From: Candidatus Melainabacteria bacterium
GTDB lineage: Bacteria; Cyanobacteriota; Vampirovibrionia; Obscuribacterales; Obscuribacteraceae
Direction of reading: 5' to 3'
Assembly (NCBI GenBank): GCA_003963305.1
Contig: RXJR01000004.1
Location: 1-60,511 of the forward strand
DNA length: 60,511 bases
Under the pieces are notes generated by a model, which was not told where the DNA came from, made no database searches, and saw nothing but the letters and a program-made list of their open reading frames with translations. This document shows positions 25,195 to 34,897 of the stretch, piece by piece. A program made the translations under genes and the position numbers. How positions within the stretch are numbered: the stretch's first letter is position 1; every line of letters begins with the position of its first letter.

Positions 25195-26043
25195 TTAGCG
25201 CTTCTGCCAACGCTTCTCGTCAATACCTGGTATTCCGTCAGAGGAAAGTGCCGGCGATTTGGAGCCAATAATTTTCTTCCATTTAGGCTGATCGAAAAGG
25301 TAATAAGCGAACCAATCTCCGTTGGTTTCCAGGGAAACAAAACGGCGCGCATCACCTAATTTCTCCAGAGTCTTATTGACGAAGGCAAGGATATCTTCCA
25401 GTCCGTCGACCGGGAATGTTTCCCGCTTGCCGTCTTCAAATTCCACTGAAAGCATGACAGTCTCGCCAACGACATCCTGCCTCTGCACGGAGCTGTACTC
25501 AATTTGCTTCAACACCGGCTTGCCAATAATCTGACATATTTCTGCTACAACGTCTGAAGTTTCCTGACCGTACCTCCAGTCATGATGCAAGAAACCATCT
25601 GTGATGGCACGCGCAGAAAGACCAGGTTCCGAGCTGTCATAATAGACTTGTAAAAAGTCGATCGGTTCAAGTTCATCGTCAGCATCTTCCAGCTCCAGAT
25701 CGAGTTCTTGCAAAATCCGCGTCATCTCTTTCTTCGACAAATCAGCAAGCAAGCCTTCCTTCTGCAGTGTCTTTATAGCCTTTCTGAAAGGCTGATTGTC
25801 AGATGGGATGCGAGGCATCTTCTCTCCAGACATCTCAAAAACAGGACGAGCTTCTTCGTAGCGCTGCAGCCGCCACAAGAGGTTTCTCAATTTGACCAGG
25901 AAATAGGTCTTACGCGTAGCGGCGTCAGCGGTGGTAGGGCTAAACAGAGCCAATCCAGCCTTGTATTCAGCGATGGCTTCGTCAAGATTCCCGCTTGCTT
26001 CGAGGTCGCCTGCGCGCAAGTAGCTTTCTGCAATTTCGTCCAT
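25195..26043 (-). CDS. TPR-containing cytoplasmic protein, unknown
   Basis: 282 residues from an ATG at 26043 with GGAG eight bases upstream. One to two N-terminal TPR units (AESYLRAGDLEASGNLDEAI, then LLWRLQRYEEARPVFEMSGE). The central part holds an acidic linker (LDLELEDADDELEPIDFLQV) and the C-terminus a mixed alpha/beta region (ETVMLSVEFEDGKRETFPVD, RRFVSLETNGDWFAYYLFDQ). No signal peptide. Function unknown. Confidence 0.7.
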   Translation of the reverse strand: MDEIAESYLRAGDLEASGNLDEAIAEYKAGLALFSPTTADAATRKTYFLVKLRNLLWRLQRYEEARPVFEMSGEKMPRIPSDNQPFRKAIKTLQKEGLLADLSKKEMTRILQELDLELEDADDELEPIDFLQVYYDSSEPGLSARAITDGFLHHDWRYGQETSDVVAEICQIIGKPVLKQIEYSSVQRQDVVGETVMLSVEFEDGKRETFPVDGLEDILAFVNKTLEKLGDARRFVSLETNGDWFAYYLFDQPKWKKIIGSKSPALSSDGIPGIDEKRWQKR

Positions 26044-26351
26044 CGCCAAATCTCCATCTCTACAATGCCGGCCGTTGATACTAATTCAGAATCTCGCTGA
26101 CCTTCAAGCGATCAAGATTAGAATAGTGAGAATCGCGCCTGCAAATTCAAAAAGGCCCAGGAGCACAAGCCTTTGTACGATACTACAACTCGAGGATTGA
26201 ATCCGTATAAAATGGTCGCAGATATGTCGACCGGCATCAAGTACGAACTCAACCGCTGAAGTCCAAATAGACGCGGAGCAAAGAGCTATCCAAACCTGCT
26301 CGAAATTACTCAGGAATTTGATGATTGCATCGTAAATCACCTATCAAACTA
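26044..26351. other. 308-bp divergent intergenic region
   Basis: Separates the divergent TPR and WG-like genes, so it should hold both promoters. A 78-codon minus-strand frame (26104-26340) ends in a hydrophobic run (GLFEFAGAILTILILIA) but starts at a GTG without a ribosome site. No clear -35/-10 pair could be picked with confidence. Confidence 0.3.
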
Positions 26352-27569
26352 ATGCAAAACACAACCTTAATCAACTCGATTACTGGAAAGTTATTAGCAT
26401 TTACAGCTTTCCTGATTTTATTGGCTGCACCTGCGCGAGCAATAGCGACATTTTCCAATGGAATGATCAATTACCTAACCGATTTCAACCAGCACACCTA
26501 TCTCCCGTCCGATGGCAAGCTACGTGGACTAACAGATTCTGAAGGGCATGAAATTCTGCCGGTCAAATTTGCAAACATTCAATACTTTGGCCACGGAATA
26601 TTCCTGGCTACCGATCCCGAGCCTAAACACAAATACTATTTCGGAAAGAAGCGGCATTTTTTCAATATGAACGGCGTGGAGTTAGGTTATAAATTACCAA
26701 CAAACGCGGTGCTTTTAACGGTCTTCTCGTACGGTGCCGCGTCCGAAAAAAATCGCGATCTCGAACTTGAAAATCTTCCATCCGACGCCGTTTTAGTAGC
26801 AGGCTACAACGACGGTAGTCAATCACTGTGTGACAGATACGGCAGGATTCTAATTGCCCCGAACAGCGGAAAGATTCTGTTCATCGGGCCAACGCTAGCA
26901 TTCCTGGATAAGGGATCAAAATCATCGATTGTTGACTTCAAAAATGGAATCGCCACCCCTTCAAAGCAACAGTATGAGCCTGAGAGCTTCCCTCCGCCGC
27001 GGCCGACCTACGAATTTCCCAAGAACCGACTGATTAAGATTAGCAACAATGATGATGGTTCATTCGATCCAGTTTATTGGAAGGAACGAAGAACTTATCC
27101 AATCCCAATACTCTGTATGCTGAACCGATTTTTAAGAGATCATGACCTAATTGGCATGTCCAGATCTGCAGTTGAAAAATGGTTGGGATCTTCGGAGACA
27201 GCAGTCGGAAAGATATGTGGAATCAATTCGACGTCCAGAAGCAGATTAGAAGACATGATCGCCGACTCCAACTCGAACATATATCGTTTTCCCTTTGAAG
27301 GATGCGTCCCTTACTTCTCGGGCATAAGAATCGTATTCACTAATAACAGAGTCTCGCACTGGAATTTCGTCGACGAATCACATGATTCGTCACCTATAAG
27401 CAAGAACGTAATACTTAAAACTGGATTTGGCGAAGGAAATCGTCGTTTACTAGCAGCACGAATAGGTGAGCATCCAGACTCGGACGAGGACGGATTTCCG
27501 TTACTCGAAAACAAACCGGAAAAATCATCGCCACAGGAAAAGAATCACACTAACTCAGCGAATAAATAA
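26352..27569 (+). CDS. Exported protein with WG-like repeats
   Basis: 405 residues from an ATG at 26352; a TTG at 26325 would place nine charged residues ahead of the signal peptide. Signal peptide core LLAFTAFLILLAAPARA. Segments such as RGLTDSEGHEILPVKFANIQ and DAVLVAGYNDGSQSLCDRYG resemble WG (KWG Leptospira-type) repeats. A C-terminal region (MLNRFLRDHDLIGMSRSAVE) looks like a small SmpA/BamE-like unit, and the tail is polar. Located outside the cytoplasm; role unknown. Confidence 0.65.
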   Translation: MQNTTLINSITGKLLAFTAFLILLAAPARAIATFSNGMINYLTDFNQHTYLPSDGKLRGLTDSEGHEILPVKFANIQYFGHGIFLATDPEPKHKYYFGKKRHFFNMNGVELGYKLPTNAVLLTVFSYGAASEKNRDLELENLPSDAVLVAGYNDGSQSLCDRYGRILIAPNSGKILFIGPTLAFLDKGSKSSIVDFKNGIATPSKQQYEPESFPPPRPTYEFPKNRLIKISNNDDGSFDPVYWKERRTYPIPILCMLNRFLRDHDLIGMSRSAVEKWLGSSETAVGKICGINSTSRSRLEDMIADSNSNIYRFPFEGCVPYFSGIRIVFTNNRVSHWNFVDESHDSSPISKNVILKTGFGEGNRRLLAARIGEHPDSDEDGFPLLENKPEKSSPQEKNHTNSANK

Positions 27570-27641
27570 ATCGCCCAACACGGGAACGAATTACTCTGAC
27601 TATGATGACAGCTTGCTGAGAAACGCAAAGGAACGAATTTG

Positions 27642-28472
27642 ATGAATCGGCAAAAATTTTGGAGCATCATCTCGACTGCGAAACGGCGTGATCTTTTGAA
27701 CGATGACCAACAATCAGCGTTCAATGGTATTTGCAAGCGATTGTCGACTGAGTCATCAGCCGAAATAGAGTCATTTGCCGATCAATTGGCGGAAGCTCTT
27801 CGTGATCTTGACACTTCCGCACTTTTTTCACACTGCGCAGACGCCACCCCAGACAGCTTTCTGTACGCCCGATGCTTTGCTATCGGAATGGGAGAACAAT
27901 TCTATCAGTCCGTACGCACATCACCATCCAAGATGCCTCCTGCTACGGAATCCTTTGAGCTATTGCTTTACGCTCCACAACAAGCTTGGGCGATCTCACA
28001 AGGTACTGATCCAGATGATTGGGATTACAAGTCGAAAATCGATTTTGAAACGGGCAGCAATCCAGATGGTTGGCCGCAAATATGCAATCTAAGAACAATA
28101 ACATTTCGTGATTCACAAGCGCTGAACAAGTCGTTACGCGAACTAAACAGCTTTGCGTCCCTTGCTCTGACCGCTGATGAGGTAGGAGCCATTTACGTAC
28201 AAGAATTGGATAAGCTTGCATTTAGCACAAAACAGCTCAGGCATTTAGTTTTGCAACTTCAAGTCGATAATAGCGACATTTGCATTAGGGCGCCAAAAGA
28301 CGATACCGAAATCTATCCGGTAAAAATAGAAACCAATTGGTATGTTTCAGCAGCGGCGAGCGACAGGAAGAATTTCTTCGTACAGTCTATAACCGACAGG
28401 CTAAAGCACATTTGTCTACGCGATGACTTAGACCCGGAAAAGGTAAACAGAGTAAATGCCATACTTTCCTGA
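27642..28472 (+). CDS. Diverged DUF4240-like protein (paralogue 1 of 3)
   Basis: 276 residues from an ATG at 27642 with AGGA nine bases upstream. Its first ~110 residues line up with the DUF4240 pattern of the two genes downstream: an N-terminal F-W-x-I-I, LSTESSAEIESFADQLAEAL, then PDSFLYARCFAIGMGEQFYQ in place of SDDGFEYFRTWLISEGQEVF. The normally conserved W and G-C-S-D-D are lost, so it is a degenerate copy. The C-terminal 140 residues (TADEVGAIYVQELDKLAFST and following) do not resemble anything I know. Soluble, no signal peptide. Confidence 0.65.
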   Translation: MNRQKFWSIISTAKRRDLLNDDQQSAFNGICKRLSTESSAEIESFADQLAEALRDLDTSALFSHCADATPDSFLYARCFAIGMGEQFYQSVRTSPSKMPPATESFELLLYAPQQAWAISQGTDPDDWDYKSKIDFETGSNPDGWPQICNLRTITFRDSQALNKSLRELNSFASLALTADEVGAIYVQELDKLAFSTKQLRHLVLQLQVDNSDICIRAPKDDTEIYPVKIETNWYVSAAASDRKNFFVQSITDRLKHICLRDDLDPEKVNRVNAILS

Positions 28473-28647
28473 GCGCATAAAAGAAATAGACACTGAACAA
28501 CTCAAATAAATAGAACAAACGGCGCGGTATGCGTTCCGTCCACGTTTATACGGAGTACGATTTTGGAATTTGACCTCCTTCACGGACTTTGCCCCGAGCG
28601 AATGAAGTAACATTGTCTTTTGGCGGACCAAGGGAGTTATCAAAGCA

Positions 28648-29652
28648 ATGAATCTGGTCTTTAAATATGACAATACAGAAGATGACCATATTACGGCATT
28701 CAGTGCCTTATTGGACGAGCATGGCGGTGACGAGCATTCAATTACTCAAGAGCTCTGGTCAAAGCTAAGATACGATTCTTACTTGCCGTTGACTAAAAGT
28801 TACATTGAAGCAAACGAAGTAGGCAAGATTTCTGACTACTTATTGGAGCAGTTCGACAATGGCATTTATGGATTTGAGTTCTTTACCCTCGTCAGCGATG
28901 CCTTAATCGCCAATGGTGATAAGAACAGATTGACAGATTTTTGGAAATCCATAGTTCTAACCCGGTTTAGTCATAGACATTATGAGGCTGTTGGCAAGTC
29001 ACTTCAATTAATGCGGGATGCATTTTTAAAGCTTGAAGGATCGACCGAAGAGGTTGATGAACTGCAATCTCAGCTTGAGATAAAGCGGCAGAGACGAAAG
29101 AAAAGACAAAGTCCCGCTCCTCCCGAAAACAGAGTTGCCCCAAGTGAATTATCAGAGACACGATTTTGGAATCTTATAGGACAGTCGAAGAGGCATGAAG
29201 AAAACAGTTACGCTCAAGTTTTGCTGCGAACCGAGAATCTCAGGGATTCATTGTCACGTCTTACCGCAACTGAAATCAAACAATTTGCCGACATCTTCCG
29301 CCAAAAATTGAATGAGTCCTATACATGGGAGCTCTGGGCATTAGCTTACATAGCCTTTGGTGGCTGCAGCGATGATGGATTTGAATACTTTCGAACATGG
29401 CTGATCTCAGAAGGTCAGGAAGTGTTCGAACGTTTGATAGACAAACCCGAGAGCATACTTCAGCTGGGCATAAGACCTTGCAAACTCGAGAGTATGCTTT
29501 ATGTTCCGGAAGAACTTTACTCAGAGATGACAGGAGAAGTTTTGGAGCTGTCTGTACCTTCGTTGACTGAACCATCAGGGGTGGAATGGGAAGAGTCCGA
29601 AGAAGTTTTACAAGAACTCTATCCAGCCATCTATAAGCACTTTAGTAAATGA
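28648..29652 (+). CDS. DUF4240 domain protein with an extra N-terminal domain (paralogue 2)
   Basis: 334 residues, ATG at 28648 preceded by AGGGAG. The N-terminal ~140 residues are helical (HITAFSALLDEHGGDEHSIT and on) and linked by a basic stretch (QLEIKRQRRKKRQSPAPPEN). Residues ~170-310 form a full DUF4240 domain: TRFWNLIGQSKR, LTATEIKQFADIFRQKLNES, WELWALAYIAFGGCSDDGFE, YFRTWLISEGQEVFERLIDK. DUF4240 proteins are widespread in bacteria with unknown biochemical function and are often near toxin-immunity genes. Best-conserved member of this local trio. Confidence 0.8.
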   Translation: MNLVFKYDNTEDDHITAFSALLDEHGGDEHSITQELWSKLRYDSYLPLTKSYIEANEVGKISDYLLEQFDNGIYGFEFFTLVSDALIANGDKNRLTDFWKSIVLTRFSHRHYEAVGKSLQLMRDAFLKLEGSTEEVDELQSQLEIKRQRRKKRQSPAPPENRVAPSELSETRFWNLIGQSKRHEENSYAQVLLRTENLRDSLSRLTATEIKQFADIFRQKLNESYTWELWALAYIAFGGCSDDGFEYFRTWLISEGQEVFERLIDKPESILQLGIRPCKLESMLYVPEELYSEMTGEVLELSVPSLTEPSGVEWEESEEVLQELYPAIYKHFSK

Positions 29653-29699
29653 ATTAACGGATATGATGACGTGAAGAATCATCGAAAGAGCGCTACTCA

Positions 29700-30236
29700 A
29701 TGTTAGAAACAGAATTTTGGCACTTGATTGCCGAGTCAAGAGCAGCACTCAGAGAAGCTCACGTCGATATTCAGGAGCAATCTGAAGTTCTAAAATCTAA
29801 ACTGATTTCGCTTGGACCTCAACCAATCATCGAATTCAAGGTTGTTTTCGAAAATAAGTTTGTCAATGCAAACAGTTGGGAGTTGTGCGCGGTGCAATTT
29901 CTGGCTTTTGGAATTTTTACTGATACTTCTTTTAACGCGTTTCGAGCGTGGTTGATTGCTCAAGGAGAAGAGGTTTACGTGCGAGGCGTCAAGGAACCGA
30001 GCACTTTGGCTGATCTTTTGAAAGAAGAGGACTCGTTATCACTCCTCGACAGCGCAGAGTACTTTCTTTACTGTGCAGATCTGGCGTACGAAGAATTGAT
30101 AGGCAGGGATATTTGGGATGACGTTCCTGAGGACCTCCCGAAAGACACGATGGAAAGCGACCAAACATTTGACGAAACGAACATTTGCCAGGTCTATCCG
30201 CACCTTTGCAAGCTTTTCGGTTATACACCGAGCTAG
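29700..30236 (+). CDS. DUF4240 domain protein (paralogue 3)
   Basis: 178 residues from the ATG at 29700. Essentially a stand-alone DUF4240 domain: ETEFWHLIAESRAAL, WELCAVQFLAFGIFTDTSFN, AFRAWLIAQGEEVYVRGVKE, LLDSAEYFLYCADLAYEELI. Compared with paralogue 2 it has lost the G-C-S-D-D turn (G-I-F-T-D-T). Located 47 bp behind paralogue 2 on the same strand, likely co-transcribed. Cytoplasmic, function unknown. Confidence 0.75.
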   Translation: MLETEFWHLIAESRAALREAHVDIQEQSEVLKSKLISLGPQPIIEFKVVFENKFVNANSWELCAVQFLAFGIFTDTSFNAFRAWLIAQGEEVYVRGVKEPSTLADLLKEEDSLSLLDSAEYFLYCADLAYEELIGRDIWDDVPEDLPKDTMESDQTFDETNICQVYPHLCKLFGYTPS

Positions 30237-30269
30237 AAACTTCGAAAGCTGACACAGTCTTCAAAAATT

Positions 30270-31058
30270 CTATGAAGCTGGCGCTCCCGACAGCAATAGT
30301 CGCGCAAAATCACCAAGCGTTCTCACACCCTCAATATGATAATCCGAGTCAAAGTTCCGAGCGATCCAGTTCTTACAGAGTGCGAAGACCACCATGAAAT
30401 AGATGAACTCGCTGATGACAATTTGAGAAACAAAATTGACGGGAAGCACGAGGTACATCATGACTGTTAGTCCAACGCAACTGAACAATGCAGTAATGAA
30501 GGCTGACGCAAACAATTTCTCGAACCGCGAAACTGGAACTGGAACTAAACCTGGTGCCAGCTTCGACGCTGCCAGCAAGACTGCTCCTAAATGTTCATGC
30601 AGCAACGGATCTAGGGGCGTCGAAGGTTTCGCGCCGGCGACCGGAATTCCGGCATCCAATAATGCCGTGCGTAAAGCAAAAAAGGCGCCGGCCGGCAAAC
30701 ACTCTATTCCAGCAATTTTAAAGGGAGCGATAACCCTTCGTTTAGCCCCCTGAGCAGACACAAATTGACAGAGTGATTCAAGAGTCGAGTTAGGCTGAAG
30801 AACTTCGGACCAGACTTCCGTGCTAACTGAAAGATTGAACAATGCGTTCAGAGCCTTTCCAAGCTGCTTCGCCTCGGCCAAATCGCAGGACCACTGCCAG
30901 TCCTCGATTCTGGTTTGAAAGCTGAGGTCAATGTCTTCGCATTCTGAATCAATGGCCGCAGAGAATCTATACCAATCACGCCAGAAAGCGAGAACATCGC
31001 TTGGCGATAAGTTTTCCTGAATTGTGCACGATGAATTCTTCATGATTTGCCATGTCAA
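30270..31058 (-). CDS. Membrane protein, unknown
   Basis: 262 residues from a TTG at 31058 with GGAG four bases upstream; an ATG at 31043 is the alternative but has no ribosome site. The N-terminal ~190 residues are soluble (LSPSDVLAFWRDWYRFSAAI; LHEHLGAVLLAASKLAPGLV). Two transmembrane helices follow (AFITALFSCVGLTVMMYLVL; VSQIVISEFIYFMVVFALC), then a short cytoplasmic tail. Convergent with the DUF4240 gene at 29700. No family recognised. Confidence 0.65.
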   Translation of the reverse strand: MTWQIMKNSSCTIQENLSPSDVLAFWRDWYRFSAAIDSECEDIDLSFQTRIEDWQWSCDLAEAKQLGKALNALFNLSVSTEVWSEVLQPNSTLESLCQFVSAQGAKRRVIAPFKIAGIECLPAGAFFALRTALLDAGIPVAGAKPSTPLDPLLHEHLGAVLLAASKLAPGLVPVPVSRFEKLFASAFITALFSCVGLTVMMYLVLPVNFVSQIVISEFIYFMVVFALCKNWIARNFDSDYHIEGVRTLGDFARLLLSGAPAS

Positions 31059-31232
31059 CGAGCTCCTACTATTCTACCAGCGAACAATCAGGTCGTTCCC
31101 AACAATGTGCTCTCATGGAGCATGCGTTTCGGGCCTACCTGGAAATCACTTGGCTCATCATTAGGTCATGGCAATTCTCATCTTGCATCCGCGGCACTTA
31201 TGTCATGATTGAAATACGCAAGGACTGAACAG

Positions 31233-31337
31233 ATGTCGGAAACAAAAAAACCTCAAATTGCTCTGGACAGCGATTTTTCAAAACCGCTGCAACCTCCCAA
31301 CCCAAGAATGCTGGGTCACACAGCCGCGCTTAGGTGA
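31233..31337 (+). CDS. Possible 34-residue peptide upstream of EF-P
   Basis: ATG at 31233 with AAGGA eight bases upstream, reading MSETKKPQIALDSDFSKPLQ then PPNPRMLGHTAALR and TGA at 31335-31337. Composition is protein-like and proline-containing (Q-P-P-N-P). It lies 53 bp ahead of the EF-P start on the same strand. As EF-P relieves stalling at proline runs, a short Pro-bearing upstream frame might sense EF-P activity, but only one P-P pair is present, so this is speculative. It may instead be an unrelated small protein or chance. Confidence 0.45.
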   Translation: MSETKKPQIALDSDFSKPLQPPNPRMLGHTAALR

Positions 31338-31390
31338 GTTTGCTATTGATGCAATCCCCTGAGCCGGTACTCAAGCTTGGGAGGAATAGC

Positions 31391-31951
31391 ATGATATCGA
31401 GCAACGATTTTCGTCCTGGTCTTACAATTGAATTTCGACAATCTGTCTGGCAAGTAGTGGAAGCGATGCACGTGAAGCCAGGAAAAGGCTCAGCGTTTGT
31501 TCAAACACGCTTACGCAACCTGCAGACAAGCGATGTTTTGTCGGTGAACTTTCGTGCAGGAGAACGCATTGAAGCAGCAAATGTTGAAAATAGAAAACTA
31601 GTATTTGTCTATCGAGACTTTGAACAACTCATCTTGATGGACAGGGCCGGCACTGAATCGTTCGAACTTGAAGCAAAGCACTTTGGTAGCGACTTAGACT
31701 TGCTCAAAGAGGGCCTCGAGGATATTGCCGTAATCACACATCGTGGAAAAGTAATACGAGTAGAACTGCCTAATATGGTGGACCTGGAAGTGCGCGAAAC
31801 GCCACCAAACGAGAGAGGAAATACAAATTCTGGAGGTGGGAAACAAGCACTTCTAGAAACTGGCGCAGTCATCATGGTTCCTTTTCACGTTAAAAGGGGC
31901 GACAAAATTCGAGTCGACACACGCACGCGCACATACGTGACCAGGCTTTGA
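31391..31951 (+). CDS. efp: Translation elongation factor P
   Basis: 186 residues, ATG at 31391 with GGAGGAA six bases upstream. EF-P binds between the P and E sites of stalled ribosomes and speeds peptide-bond formation at polyproline. The first KOW-like domain ends in the loop KPGKGSAF with Lys32 at the tip, the residue modified in many bacteria; the PGKGSAF form is that of Gram-positive and cyanobacterial EF-Ps rather than the EpmA-modified type. OB domains follow (FVYRDFEQLILMDRAGTESF, LPNMVDLEVRETPPNERGNT, GAVIMVPFHVKRGDKIRVDT). No acetyl-CoA carboxylase gene follows, unlike the usual efp-accB arrangement. Confidence 0.97.
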   Translation: MISSNDFRPGLTIEFRQSVWQVVEAMHVKPGKGSAFVQTRLRNLQTSDVLSVNFRAGERIEAANVENRKLVFVYRDFEQLILMDRAGTESFELEAKHFGSDLDLLKEGLEDIAVITHRGKVIRVELPNMVDLEVRETPPNERGNTNSGGGKQALLETGAVIMVPFHVKRGDKIRVDTRTRTYVTRL

Positions 31952-31970
31952 AGAGCAGCCTACGATAACA

Positions 31971-34718
31971 CTACCCCATGGCGCCAGCAAACAGAGCCCG
32001 GTGCGACTCCTCGGTTAGAAGCTGTTCTTTAGTCAGCGCGCTGTTCAATTGCATGATACGAGCAATCAGCCCAGTCCATCCCGTTTGATGGCTGGCTCCG
32101 ATGCCGGCGCCGTTGTCGCCATGGAAATACTCATAGAACAAGACCAAATCGCGCCAATGCGGATCGGTCTGGAATTTCTCTGAGCCACCATAGACGGGGC
32201 GGCGACCATCTGATCCTTTCAAAAATATCGAGGAGAGACGATTGCAAAGCTCCGTAGCCACTTCGAAGAGAGTCATCTCGTTTCCAGATCCGGTCGGGCA
32301 CTCGATTTTGAATGAATCACCATAGTAGGAATAGATATTCCAGAGCGACACCAGAAGCAGTGCATTCACCGGCATCCAGATCGGACCACGCCAGTTGGAG
32401 TTGCCACCAAACATACCTGTGTCTGATTCACCGGGCAGATAGCCGACTCGAAACTCCTGCCCGCCATGCTTAAATACAAATGGATGATCTTGATGGTGCC
32501 TCGACAGCGACCGAATTCCGTAAGGGCTGAAAAACTCGCTTTCGTCGAGCATCCGAGACAGCGTGCGCCTCAGTTTAGCCTCGCTGAATAGCGACAGCAT
32601 GCGCCGGTTCTTCACTCCTGGCTGAGTTGGGTCATGCATATTGCCCCAGAGTTCAGGATGTCGCGACAGAAACTCCTGACTCTGTTTAGCAAAAGTGGGA
32701 AGTTTTTCGAGATTTTTCTCTTCAATAACGACAATCGCCGATAGTGGCAACAACCCAACCATCGATCTCACTTTCAGGCGAAGTGAATGCCTATTCGGCA
32801 GGCGCAAAACGTCGTAGAAGAAACCGTCTTCCTCATCCCACAACTCATCGCTGTGTTCGCCGAGCCGGTCCATCGCCCCACCAATCCACAATGTATGCTG
32901 GAAAAACTTCAAGGCAAAGTCTTCATAGAGCGGATCGTGCAGTGCCAATTCGATAGCGATTCGCAACATCTGTTGGCTGAACAAAACCATCCACGCCGTT
33001 CCGTCAGCCTGTTCGAGACGCCCTCCAGTCGGCAATGGTGAACTGCGGTCAAACACGCCGATGTTATCCAAACCAAGGAATCCGCCTTCGAATACGTTGC
33101 GCCCGGTTGGATCCTTGCGGTTAACCCACCAGGAGTAATTGACCATCAATTTCGTAAATGCATACTTGAGGAAATCGATATCGCCCTTGCCACCTTGACG
33201 TTCTTTGTCGTGCAAGTAAATCTGCATGGTTGCGAAGGCGTGCACTGGCGGATTGACATCACCAAAGTTCCATTCATAAGCCGGCAGTTGACCGTTGGGA
33301 TGCTGATAGTCGTTGCGCAACATCAAGTCGAGTTGTTGCTTGGCGAAGTCCAGGTCGACCATACCCAGCGCCACCGTGTGAAAAGCCAGGTCCCAAGCCG
33401 CATACCATGGGTATTCCCACTTATCCGGCATCGAAATAACGTCTTCGTTATACATATGATGCCAGCCGCTATTTCTCACCTTACCCAGATTTTCGTGGTC
33501 CTGCAAAAAGTCGGCATTGTGATCTTTCAACCAGCGATCGAGATCGTAGTAGAAATACTGCTTGGACCAGAGCATACCCGCGAGCGCTTGACGAAACACA
33601 TTGGCTTTATCGGAATCAGATTTGATATCTGGTGGCATAATCGAATTGTAGAATTCATCTGCTTCATTCTTTCTCTGCCGAAATACGTCTTCAAATCCCT
33701 TGAATGGCTCTGCAAGCTGCTGGGGAGCAGACAGGCTCAGTCGCAAACAAACAGACTCGGAGCTTCCAGCTGCCACCATTAGTTGATAATGAGGTGACAC
33801 CTTGGTGCCCATATCCGAATTGACAGCGGCACTCTGCTTGTGAACAACGTAATTATTGATCCCATCTTTCACATAAGCACTTGTATTGGGCGTGCCGAAA
33901 AGACGCGCGTTGTTGGTTTCATTGTCACAGAAGAGCAATGGAGCGTCGCCCTGGCAATACAGATAGTAGTCAACCATAGACTCCTGAAACAACGGATCTG
34001 TATGGTGAGCATGAACAATACTGTGTGGCGAACCGGGAACACTTCGCATAACGGGTTTAGAACCACCCTCTGCCCAGGACCAGGTATTGCGGAACAACAG
34101 AGTCGGCAAGACATGGAGCGGTGCAGCGTCGGGTCCCCGATTAAAAGCCGTGATTTTGATCAGAATGTCTTCCGGAGCAGCTTTCGCATATTCGACAAAG
34201 ACGTCGAAATAACGATCGTCGTCGAATATTCCCGTATCGAGAAGCTCAAACTCCAGCTCATGACGGCTACGCTTCCGGTTGGTGTTGACCAACTCAGCGT
34301 AAGGAAATGGACGTTGCGGGTACTTGTACAAGTACTTCATGTAGGCATGCGCGGGCGAGCTATCGAGGTAAAAGTACTGTTCCTTTACATCCTCGCCATG
34401 GTTACCTTCGCTGTTTGTCAGTCCGAAGAGCCGCTCTTTTACAATCGGGTCCTGCCCGTTCCATAAAGCCAGAGAAAAGCACAAAATTTGATGGTCATCG
34501 GAGATTCCGGCCAGACCATCCTCGCCCCATCGATAGGCACGGGAACGTGACTGGTCGTGAGAGAAATAGGCCCAGGCATCGCCATTATCGCTGTAATCTT
34601 CGCGAACTGTGCCCCACTGGCGCTCACTCAGATATGGTCCCCACTTCTTCCAGTTCTCTTTGCCTGTGCGAGCCTGTTCGAGTCGCTCTAATACGCTTCT
34701 TGCTGCATTCCTGGCCAT
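31971..34718 (-). CDS. GH63-like glucosidase (MGH1-type)
   Basis: 915 residues from an ATG at 34718 with AGGGGA four bases upstream; an ATG at 34733 lacks a site. The N-terminal beta domain ([40 protein letters not shown]) and the (alpha/alpha)6 catalytic barrel ([74 protein letters not shown]) match bacterial GH63 proteins annotated as glucosidase or mannosylglycerate hydrolase. The acidic residues in YAAWDLA and GESDTG are candidate catalytic acid/base. No signal peptide, so a cytoplasmic substrate such as a compatible solute or glycogen-derived oligosaccharide. Convergent with efp, 20 bp apart. Confidence 0.9.
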   Translation of the reverse strand: MARNAARSVLERLEQARTGKENWKKWGPYLSERQWGTVREDYSDNGDAWAYFSHDQSRSRAYRWGEDGLAGISDDHQILCFSLALWNGQDPIVKERLFGLTNSEGNHGEDVKEQYFYLDSSPAHAYMKYLYKYPQRPFPYAELVNTNRKRSRHELEFELLDTGIFDDDRYFDVFVEYAKAAPEDILIKITAFNRGPDAAPLHVLPTLLFRNTWSWAEGGSKPVMRSVPGSPHSIVHAHHTDPLFQESMVDYYLYCQGDAPLLFCDNETNNARLFGTPNTSAYVKDGINNYVVHKQSAAVNSDMGTKVSPHYQLMVAAGSSESVCLRLSLSAPQQLAEPFKGFEDVFRQRKNEADEFYNSIMPPDIKSDSDKANVFRQALAGMLWSKQYFYYDLDRWLKDHNADFLQDHENLGKVRNSGWHHMYNEDVISMPDKWEYPWYAAWDLAFHTVALGMVDLDFAKQQLDLMLRNDYQHPNGQLPAYEWNFGDVNPPVHAFATMQIYLHDKERQGGKGDIDFLKYAFTKLMVNYSWWVNRKDPTGRNVFEGGFLGLDNIGVFDRSSPLPTGGRLEQADGTAWMVLFSQQMLRIAIELALHDPLYEDFALKFFQHTLWIGGAMDRLGEHSDELWDEEDGFFYDVLRLPNRHSLRLKVRSMVGLLPLSAIVVIEEKNLEKLPTFAKQSQEFLSRHPELWGNMHDPTQPGVKNRRMLSLFSEAKLRRTLSRMLDESEFFSPYGIRSLSRHHQDHPFVFKHGGQEFRVGYLPGESDTGMFGGNSNWRGPIWMPVNALLLVSLWNIYSYYGDSFKIECPTGSGNEMTLFEVATELCNRLSSIFLKGSDGRRPVYGGSEKFQTDPHWRDLVLFYEYFHGDNGAGIGASHQTGWTGLIARIMQLNSALTKEQLLTEESHRALFAGAMG

Positions 34719-34897
34719 AAGTTCCCCTGACATGTGCTGGTGCCGCAGAAAATATACCTCAGCAGTCGGCGCAAATCAGCAAAAGATCGACAATCGGCTA
34801 CACATCGCAACGTTAGGAAGACTAGACCATGGAGACTAAAACAGACAAAATGTCTATCTGCCCAGTCCGTGCGTGTTCCGCAACCAAAACAATTCGA

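Noticed and set aside
26104-26340. 78-codon minus-strand frame with a hydrophobic end
   Set aside because: GTG start without ribosome site in a divergent promoter region; the hydrophobic run alone is not enough.
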